NCBI GenBank assembly: GCA_013298485.1
Contig: JAAFHS010000195.1
Location: forward strand, 1-5,770
From: Rhodobacterales bacterium
GTDB lineage: Bacteria > Pseudomonadota > Alphaproteobacteria > Rhodobacterales > Rhodobacteraceae
Direction of reading: 5' to 3'
Length of the DNA: 5,770 nucleotides
Below, one piece after another: positions 1 to 5,770 of the stretch. The position numbers and the translations under genes are program-made. The notes below the pieces were generated by a model, which saw only the letters and a list, made by a program, of their open reading frames with translations, was not told the origin of the DNA and did not search any database. Numbering within the stretch: the stretch's first letter is position 1; each line of letters begins with the position of its first letter.

Positions 1-553
1 ACCCGAGGCGGGGCATCTGGTCTGCGTGGCGATGATGCGGGCGGGGGACAAGTTTGACAGTTATGCGCGACTGGCGGCCTGGGTGGCCCTGTTGCCCGAC
101 GACGGGGACTGGCATCTGTCGGTGGCGGGCGACGGGCCGATGAAGGGGCAGGTGCAGGCGTTGTTCGCGGGGGTTCCGGCGGGGCGGATCGACTGGCTGG
201 GTGTGCTGGATGCGGCGGGGGTGGCGGCACTGCTGGCGCGGGGGGCGGTGTATGTGTGGCCGGGCTGCGGCGAGGCCTACGGGCTCGCGTATCTTGAGGC
301 GCAGGCGGCGGGGCTGCCGGTGGTGGCACAAGCGGTGGCGGGCGTGCCGGAGGTGGTGGTGGACGGGACAACGGGGGTTCTGGTGGCGGAGGGGGATGAC
401 CGGGCGGCGGTGGCGGCGATTGGGCGGATTTTGACGGACGGGGCGCTGCAGCGGCGCATGGGGGATGCGGCACGGGCGCATGTTCAGGCGCATCACGCGA
501 TGGCGGGAGCGGCGGTGCGGCTGGACGGGTTGCTGCGGGGCGTGGCGGGATGA
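1..553 (+). CDS. Family 4 (GT-B fold) glycosyltransferase, C-terminal part only
   Basis: Only the C-terminal nucleotide-sugar-binding half is present. The reading frame is open from the left edge (first full codon at position 2) and ends with TGA at 551-553, giving about 183 visible residues of a family usually 350-400 long. The visible part begins with 'VCVAMMRAGDKFDSY', which fits the strand and R/K loop that contacts the donor diphosphate. It continues with 'HLSVAGDGPMK' and then the EX7E signature in 'GCGEAYGLAYLEAQAAGLPVV', with the two glutamates eight residues apart. 'GVPEVVVDGTTGVLV' follows, typical of the family 4 acceptor/donor cleft. The enzyme should transfer a sugar from a nucleotide donor to a glycan or lipid acceptor at the cytoplasmic face of the membrane; the sugar cannot be read from this fragment. 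Its stop overlaps the next gene's start by ATGA, so the two are probably translationally coupled. Codons end strongly in G (GCG, GGG, GTG, CTG). Certain as a glycosyltransferase, open as to substrate. Confidence 0.93.
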   Translation, partial: PEAGHLVCVAMMRAGDKFDSYARLAAWVALLPDDGDWHLSVAGDGPMKGQVQALFAGVPAGRIDWLGVLDAAGVAALLARGAVYVWPGCGEAYGLAYLEAQAAGLPVVAQAVAGVPEVVVDGTTGVLVAEGDDRAAVAAIGRILTDGALQRRMGDAARAHVQAHHAMAGAAVRLDGLLRGVAG

Positions 554-1263
554 GCGAGGCGTTTCTGCAGGCGTTGGAGCGGCGGGCGGGCCACGTGGAT
601 TTCTGGCTGCGCGATGATGATGCGACGGCACCATCGGCAGCGCTGGACCGGCTGCTGGGGCTGACGGGGGCGGCGGGTGTGCCGGTGACGCTGGCGGTGA
701 TCCCGAAACCTGCGGGGCAGGCTTTGGCCACGCGGCTGGCGGGGGCGGCGCATGTGACGGTCGCGGTGCATGGCTGGGCGCATGCGAACCATGCGGGGCC
801 GGGCGAGAAGGCGGAGGAGCTGGGCACGCACCGGCCCCTGGCGGTGGTGGTTGATGAATTACAGCGGGGATTCGCGCGGCTTTCAGGGCTGTTGCCGGCG
901 CAGTTCTGCCCGGTGCTGGTGCCGCCTTGGAACCGGATCGCGCCCGCGGTGACCGCAGCCCTGCCGGGGCTGGGCTTTACCGGGCTGTCGGTCTTCGGGC
1001 CGGAGGGGGAGGCGCCGCTGGCGGTGGTGAACACGCATGTCGACCTGATTGACTGGCGCGGAACACGGGGCGGGCGCGAGGATGCGGCGCTGTTCGCGGA
1101 TCTCGCAAGGGCGGTCGAACGGGGCGGGCCGGTGGGGCTGCTGACGCATCATCTGGTGCATGATGCGCAGGCCTGGGATTTTCTGGACCAGCTGTTTGCG
1201 TTGACGCGGGGCCATCCCAAGTGCCATTGGATGGGGTTGCCGGAGGTATTGGGGCGGGGGTGA
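550..1263 (+). CDS. NodB-type (CE4) polysaccharide deacetylase family protein, cytoplasmic
   Basis: This 237-residue protein carries the carbohydrate esterase 4 motifs in order. They are an Asp cluster R21-D22-D23-D24 where the canonical TFDDG motif would be, the metal-binding pair H74xxxH78 in 'VAVHGWAHANH', a 'PPWNR' segment at 125-129 in the motif 3 position, 'NTHVDLIDW' at 161-169, and 'LLTHHLVHD' at 197-205 carrying the catalytic-type histidine. Family members remove N- or O-acetyl groups from sugars using a divalent metal. No signal peptide or membrane segment is visible, which suggests action in the cytoplasm on a glycan precursor rather than on finished polymer outside; that is inference. 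The ATG overlaps the stop of the upstream glycosyltransferase (ATGA at 550-553) and only a weak G-rich Shine-Dalgarno precedes it, consistent with translational coupling. The two probably act in one pathway. The acceptor glycan is unknown. Confidence 0.88.
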   Translation: MSEAFLQALERRAGHVDFWLRDDDATAPSAALDRLLGLTGAAGVPVTLAVIPKPAGQALATRLAGAAHVTVAVHGWAHANHAGPGEKAEELGTHRPLAVVVDELQRGFARLSGLLPAQFCPVLVPPWNRIAPAVTAALPGLGFTGLSVFGPEGEAPLAVVNTHVDLIDWRGTRGGREDAALFADLARAVERGGPVGLLTHHLVHDAQAWDFLDQLFALTRGHPKCHWMGLPEVLGRG

Positions 1264-1340
1264 CCGCGCCCGGTTGCGTCGCGTGTCGCCATGCCCGGAG
1301 GATGCCTGGGTTTCTGCGCGGCGTCAGCGAAAGGCACCTC

Positions 1341-1377
1341 AATCCCCCCGCTGTGGGGGAGGGTTGGGGTGGGGGGG
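1341..1377. repeat. G-rich intergenic element with short hairpin, possible dispersed repeat
   Basis: Inside the 150-nt spacer between two convergent genes lies a run of six C (1344-1349), a five-base loop and five G (1355-1359), followed by further G tracts to 1377. The C5/G5 arms can form a short hairpin. C-rich/G-rich blocks of this style (on the minus strand, CCCCACCCCAACCCTCCCCCAC) recur between genes in many proteobacterial genomes, so this may be one copy of a dispersed element. Only one copy is in the window, so the repeat status is inferred. No T run follows the hairpin on either strand, so it is not a classical intrinsic terminator. I see no gene in the rest of the spacer (1264-1340 and 1378-1413). 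Confidence 0.4.
1355..1377 (+). other. Putative G-quadruplex motif at convergent gene ends
   Basis: Four G tracts of 5, 3, 4 and 7 bases are separated by loops of 1 (A), 2 (TT) and 1 (T) bases. This meets the strict pattern for an intramolecular G-quadruplex, and short loops favour stability. It lies on the plus strand 92 nt past the stop of the deacetylase gene, so it would appear in the 3' tail of that transcript as well as in the DNA. It also lies beyond the end of the opposing glycosyltransferase gene. Its G run partly competes with the C5/G5 hairpin. Folding in the cell is inference. Confidence 0.55.
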
Positions 1378-1413
1378 CACCCGGTATCCCGGCGGGTCAT
1401 CTGGCGGCGGTGA

Positions 1414-2376
1414 TCACCACGGTTTCCAGGCGATGAGCAGGCCGCGGTCGGCCAGGACGGCATCGCGCCGTGCGGCCTGCACATCCGTGGCGGTGGCATC
1501 GCGCGGCAGGGTGCCCGCGACGAGGGTCTGGGGGGCCAGGCTGACGGCCCCGCCACGGGCGGCAAGCGTGAAGACGAGGGGGCCTGTGGACCACCACGCA
1601 GGCGCGTCGGGAAGCAGGGACAGCGCGGATGCGAGGACGGTGTTCAGGCGGTGCAGGGCGGGATGATCCGCTGGCGTGGCGATGAAGGAATTCGCGAGCA
1701 ACAGCCCCCCCTGCCCGGTCTGGCGCGGGATATCCTCGGCCATGGCCGTCAGCCCGGTCAGGGGCAGGATATCGTGGAAGGCGATATCGTCGCGGGCGGG
1801 ATACCAGTCGCAATCAAGGTAGATGCCGCCATGGGCTGCAAGGATGGCATAGCGCGCGACATCGACGGCACCGGGATAATCACCGCGCGCCAGCATATCG
1901 GCAAAGACGGGAGTGGCGGGCAGGCCAAGGGCATCCAGATCCGCCGCGCGCCAGAGGCGGTAGGCATAGCCAGTGGCGGCGGCATGGGCCTGCCATGCGG
2001 CGCTGGCGGCGGGCACGGGTCGCGGGCCGATCCAGATCTGGTGGATGATGCGGGGCACGGCGCGCGCGTTGGCAGCATTGATGCCACGCTGTTCGGCGCT
2101 GGTATAGCGGAACAGGGGGGCGAGGGTGCCGGGTGAAGGCACGAGGTGAAACTGATATCCGGCGCGGCGCAGGGGATCGCCCCTGGCCTTGGCCAGATGC
2201 AAAAGGACCGCATGCAGGCGGCGGGGCAGGCCAAGGGCCGTCTGGGGCCCCAGCGCGCGGATGGCAGGATCATCGGTCAGGCTGTTGATCAGGGTTTCGG
2301 CGCGGGCCAGATCGCCGCTGGCGACCAGGGCGCGGGCGGTGGCGATGCCTTCGGTCATGCGCTGTTTCGGGGTCAT
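1414..2376 (-). CDS. OCH1/GT32-like glycosyltransferase with DXD motif
   Basis: This 320-residue protein has a helical, TPR-like N-terminal region (about 8-65, with 'LVASGDLARAETLINSL') and a catalytic domain from about residue 107. The domain opens with 'VPRIIHQIWIGPRPVP' (107-122), has 'GAVDVARYAILAAHGGIYLDCDWYP' at 169-193 containing the metal- and nucleotide-sugar-binding DXD (D188-C-D190), and later 'NSFIATPADHPA' and 'GPLVFT' (265-270). These mark the sugar-binding DXD glycosyltransferase family that includes yeast OCH1 and bacterial capsule or LPS transferases. It should add a single sugar to a cell-surface glycan or glycolipid precursor in the cytoplasm; donor and acceptor are unknown. 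The ATG at 2376-2374 is preceded by AGGGA (2388-2384) with 7 nt spacing. A later in-frame Met at residue 7 is possible but has less support. The gene starts 18 nt after the recQ stop, so it is most likely the last gene of the yggT-recQ transcript. No signal peptide is seen. Confidence 0.88.
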   Translation of the reverse strand: MTPKQRMTEGIATARALVASGDLARAETLINSLTDDPAIRALGPQTALGLPRRLHAVLLHLAKARGDPLRRAGYQFHLVPSPGTLAPLFRYTSAEQRGINAANARAVPRIIHQIWIGPRPVPAASAAWQAHAAATGYAYRLWRAADLDALGLPATPVFADMLARGDYPGAVDVARYAILAAHGGIYLDCDWYPARDDIAFHDILPLTGLTAMAEDIPRQTGQGGLLLANSFIATPADHPALHRLNTVLASALSLLPDAPAWWSTGPLVFTLAARGGAVSLAPQTLVAGTLPRDATATDVQAARRDAVLADRGLLIAWKPW

Positions 2377-2394
2377 CGGATCATCCCTGCGGTG

Positions 2395-4436
<2,042 letters not shown>

Positions 4437-4440
<4 letters not shown>

Positions 4441-4712
4441 ATCAGCCCGGTATAGCGGATCAGCACATATTGCAGTGCATAAAGAAGGAACAGGGCGGCC
4501 AGCGGGGCAAGATCAAGGCCGGGCACCTGCGGCAGGAGGCGGCGCAGGGGGCGGTAGATCGGTTCGACCATCTGGTTCAGGCCATACCAGACACGCGCAA
4601 TCAGCGGCTGGCGCAGGTTCAGGACCTGAAAGTTGATCAGCCAGCTCATCACCACATGGGCCAGGATCAGGAACCAGACGAAGTTAAAGAGAAGGATCAG
4701 GGGATTGGTCAC
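4437..4712 (-). CDS. yggT: YggT family integral membrane protein
   Basis: This 91-residue membrane protein has two hydrophobic segments (about 4-26 and 68-87) flanking an amphipathic middle with 'MVEPIYRPLRRLLPQVPGLDLAP' (48-70). The E-P-x-Y-x-P-x-R-x-x-L-P pattern and the 'LDLAP' before the second segment are the YggT/YlmG family signature, as is 'MSWLINFQVLN' at 22-32. The family is found across bacteria and chloroplasts. Relatives are linked to osmotic stress, cell division near SepF, and nucleoid distribution, but the molecular function is not settled. I chose the GTG at 4712-4710 because GGAG (4723-4720) sits 7 nt upstream and because it gives the usual length. An in-frame GTG at 4745 would add 11 polar residues ahead of the first membrane segment and falls inside the predicted promoter. 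It is the first gene of the minus-strand unit with recQ and the GT32-like gene. Identity is firm and function unknown. Confidence 0.92.
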
Positions 4713-4719
4713 GCACGAT

Positions 4720-4723
4720 CTCC
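4720..4723 (-). promoter_or_regulatory. Ribosome binding site that sets the yggT start
   Basis: On the minus strand GGAG lies 7 nt before the GTG at 4712. This is the best Shine-Dalgarno match in the region and selects the 91-residue form of YggT over a 102-residue form starting at 4745. Confidence 0.7.
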
Positions 4724-4744
4724 GGCACCACGAAGGTTCAGGCA

Positions 4745-4773
4745 CTGCTACCCTGCAAGGCCCACGCGTGCAA
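4745..4773 (-). promoter_or_regulatory. Candidate promoter for the yggT-recQ-glycosyltransferase unit
   Basis: On the minus strand TTGCAC (4773-4768) and TAGCAG (4750-4745) are separated by exactly 17 nt. Each matches the housekeeping -35 or -10 consensus at three of six positions, and weak -10 boxes are common in high-GC alphaproteobacteria. Transcription would start near 4738 and leave a leader of about 25 nt carrying the GGAG of yggT. No operator repeat is evident around it. This is a pattern match only. Confidence 0.35.
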
Positions 4774-4795
4774 CCCGCGTTCCGCCGCGTTTCCC

Positions 4796-4825
4796 TTGAC
4801 CTTGCCCCACATTCGCGCGACCGCT
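4796..4825 (+). promoter_or_regulatory. Weak candidate promoter for the thioesterase gene
   Basis: TTGACC at 4796-4801 matches the -35 consensus at five of six positions. At the expected 16-18 nt spacing there is no convincing -10 (GACCGC or ACCGCT). It is the best plus-strand candidate in the divergent spacer and lies about 50 nt before the start codon. Low confidence. Confidence 0.22.
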
Positions 4826-4838
4826 GACGCCAAAAACC

Positions 4839-4842
4839 GGAG
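4839..4842 (+). promoter_or_regulatory. Ribosome binding site of the thioesterase gene
   Basis: GGAG lies 6 nt before the ATG at 4849, a good Shine-Dalgarno at normal spacing that supports this start codon. Confidence 0.65.
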
Positions 4843-4848
4843 CCTGCG

Positions 4849-5379
4849 ATGTATCCCTATATCCGCCTTGCGAAAGAAATGCTGAAGTTCCGCAAGGCCC
4901 CCGCATTGCCGCTGCTGGGCACGCATGTGTCGACGCACCGGATATGGCCGCAGGATATTGATCCCTGGCGCGAGTTGAACAACGGGCGGACGCTGACCCT
5001 GTTCGATCTGGGGCGGTTGCCGTTGTTCCAGCGCACCGGGATCATCAGGGATGTGGCGGCGCAGGGATGGTTTCTGACGGTGGCAGGCAACACGATGCGC
5101 TACCGCCGCCGTGTCACGCTGTTCCAGAAGGTGACGATGATCAGCCGCTGTATCGGGTGGGACGCCCGGTTTTTCTACATGGAACAAAGCCTGTGGCGCG
5201 GGGGGGATTGCACGAGCCATATGCTGCTGCGTGCGGCGATTGCGAACCGGGGCGGGATCATCCCGCCGGATGAGGCGCTGGCGAAAATCGGACGGGCGGA
5301 AGACAGCCCTGCCCTGCCCGACTGGGTGCAGGCCTGGATCGCGTCGGATGCGACGCGGCCCTGGCCGCCCATGAGGTGA
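4849..5379 (+). CDS. Hotdog-fold acyl-CoA thioesterase family protein (4HBT_2/THEM6-like)
   Basis: This 176-residue protein belongs to the hotdog thioesterase superfamily. The diagnostic stretch is 'WPQDIDPWRELNNGRTLTLFDLGR' (residues 33-56), which matches the D-x-D-x(3)-H-x-N-N-x-R/Y pattern of 4-hydroxybenzoyl-CoA-thioesterase-like proteins that hydrolyse acyl-CoA thioesters. 'MRYRRRVTLFQKVTMISRCIGWDARFFYMEQSLWRGG' (83-118) supplies the following beta strands of the fold. Unlike many relatives, the position usually held by His is Glu (E42), so activity and substrate are uncertain. The N-terminus is short, basic and amphipathic ('YIRLAKEMLKFRK') with no clear signal peptide, suggesting a cytoplasmic or membrane-surface protein. 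Start support is GGAG 6 nt upstream of the ATG. It is divergent from yggT and 55 nt upstream of an MFS transporter gene on the same strand, so the two may be cotranscribed. Family is fairly sure, substrate unknown. Confidence 0.82.
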   Translation: MYPYIRLAKEMLKFRKAPALPLLGTHVSTHRIWPQDIDPWRELNNGRTLTLFDLGRLPLFQRTGIIRDVAAQGWFLTVAGNTMRYRRRVTLFQKVTMISRCIGWDARFFYMEQSLWRGGDCTSHMLLRAAIANRGGIIPPDEALAKIGRAEDSPALPDWVQAWIASDATRPWPPMR

Positions 5380-5434
5380 TGCTTGCGCAGGGGGCCGTTT
5401 TCAGGCTTGATCGTGCAAAACAACGGGGCAGCGC

Positions 5435-5770
5435 ATGGCCGGCACGAACAAACGCATCTGGGGCTGGTTTTTCTTTGATTTCGCAAGCCAGCCCTACAAT
5501 ACGTTGCTGCTGACCTTTATTTTCGGGCCATACTTTGCCGAAGTGGCGCGCACCCATTTTCTGGCGACAGGGATGGCGGCAGAGGCCGCAAGTGCATCGG
5601 CGCAGGCCTATTGGAGCGGCGCGCAGACCATCGCGGGCATCACGATTGCCATGCTGGCCCCGGTTCTGGGGGCGATTGCCGATGGCAGCACGCGGCGGCT
5701 GATGTGGATATGGATGTTTTCGGTGTTCTACGTGGTGGGATCGTTCGCTTTGTGGTGGACGCTGCCTGAA
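5435..5770 (+). CDS. MFS transporter, UMF1/Atg22-like family, N-terminal part
   Basis: The frame opens with ATG at 5435 and stays open to the right edge, giving 112 residues of a protein normally 400-500 long. It starts 'MAGTNKRIWGWFFFDFASQPYNT', and the segment F14-D-F-A-S-Q-P-Y-N-T is the hallmark of the UMF1 (Atg22-like) branch of the major facilitator superfamily, which in Rhodobacteraceae reads 'FDWASQPY' or similar. Three membrane segments can be seen, at about 20-38, 62-82 and 90-109. 'GAIADGSTRR' (79-88), the MFS motif A loop, lies between the second and third. The substrate of bacterial UMF1 proteins is mostly unknown; yeast Atg22 exports amino acids from the vacuole. A weak GGGG lies about 8 nt upstream of the ATG. 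The 55-nt gap from the thioesterase holds no recognisable terminator or promoter, so readthrough is likely. Confidence 0.9.
   Translation, partial: MAGTNKRIWGWFFFDFASQPYNTLLLTFIFGPYFAEVARTHFLATGMAAEAASASAQAYWSGAQTIAGITIAMLAPVLGAIADGSTRRLMWIWMFSVFYVVGSFALWWTLPE

Noticed and set aside
1345..1359. Intrinsic terminator between the convergent genes
   Set aside because: The C5/G5 hairpin is short and no T run follows it on either strand, so a classical factor-independent terminator is not supported.
1409..1418. GGTGATCACC palindrome over the stop codon of the GT32-like gene
   Set aside because: Ten bases of symmetry around a GATC core are expected by chance in several places per genome region, and nothing nearby suggests a binding site.
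1651..2136. A 161-codon plus-strand frame opposite the GT32-like gene
   Set aside because: Gly-rich translation without domains, antisense to a gene with clear DXD and IIHQIWIG motifs; a compositional shadow.
4738..5220. A 160-codon minus-strand frame opposite the thioesterase gene
   Set aside because: Arg/Gln/His-rich translation typical of an antisense frame; it spans the divergent spacer and conflicts with the well-supported thioesterase gene.
5380..5434. Promoter or terminator between the thioesterase and MFS genes
   Set aside because: TTGCGC at 5383-5388 has no acceptable -10 at 16-18 nt, and no hairpin with a T run is present.

Overview
The window looks like a chromosomal segment of an alphaproteobacterium, most likely a member of the Rhodobacteraceae/Roseobacter group. 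This rests on the high GC content, the Rhodobacteraceae-like YggT protein with its 'MSWLINFQVLN' segment, the UMF1-type MFS protein beginning with a 'FDFASQPYNT' signature, and the roughly 680-residue RecQ with two HRDC domains. The assignment comes from recognising protein families by eye; no database search was run.

The layout has three blocks. (1) Positions 1-1263, plus strand: the C-terminal part of a family 4 glycosyltransferase, overlapping by ATGA with a cytoplasmic NodB-type polysaccharide deacetylase. The pair probably belongs to a surface-glycan assembly locus that continues to the left. (2) Positions 1414-4712, minus strand: a tightly packed unit read in the order yggT (small membrane protein), recQ (DNA helicase) and an OCH1/GT32-like sugar transferase. 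The first two overlap by GTGA and the last two are 18 nt apart. A candidate promoter lies just upstream of yggT. (3) Positions 4849-5770, plus strand: a hotdog-fold acyl-CoA thioesterase, then, 55 nt further on, the start of an MFS transporter cut off by the right edge.

Blocks 1 and 2 converge on a 150-nt spacer (1264-1413) that contains a G-rich element with a short hairpin and a perfect four-tract G-quadruplex motif. Blocks 2 and 3 diverge from a 136-nt spacer (4713-4848) that must hold promoters for both directions. No tRNA, rRNA, CRISPR array, insertion sequence, integrase or phage gene is visible.

Most of the content is ordinary core chromosome. I did not find a convincing new biological system. 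The points most worth a second look are the G-rich element at the convergent junction, the signal-peptide-less deacetylase coupled to a glycosyltransferase, the sugar transferase appended to a recQ operon, the histidine-to-glutamate change in the thioesterase signature, and the G-ending codon use of the first two genes compared with the C-ending use of recQ.
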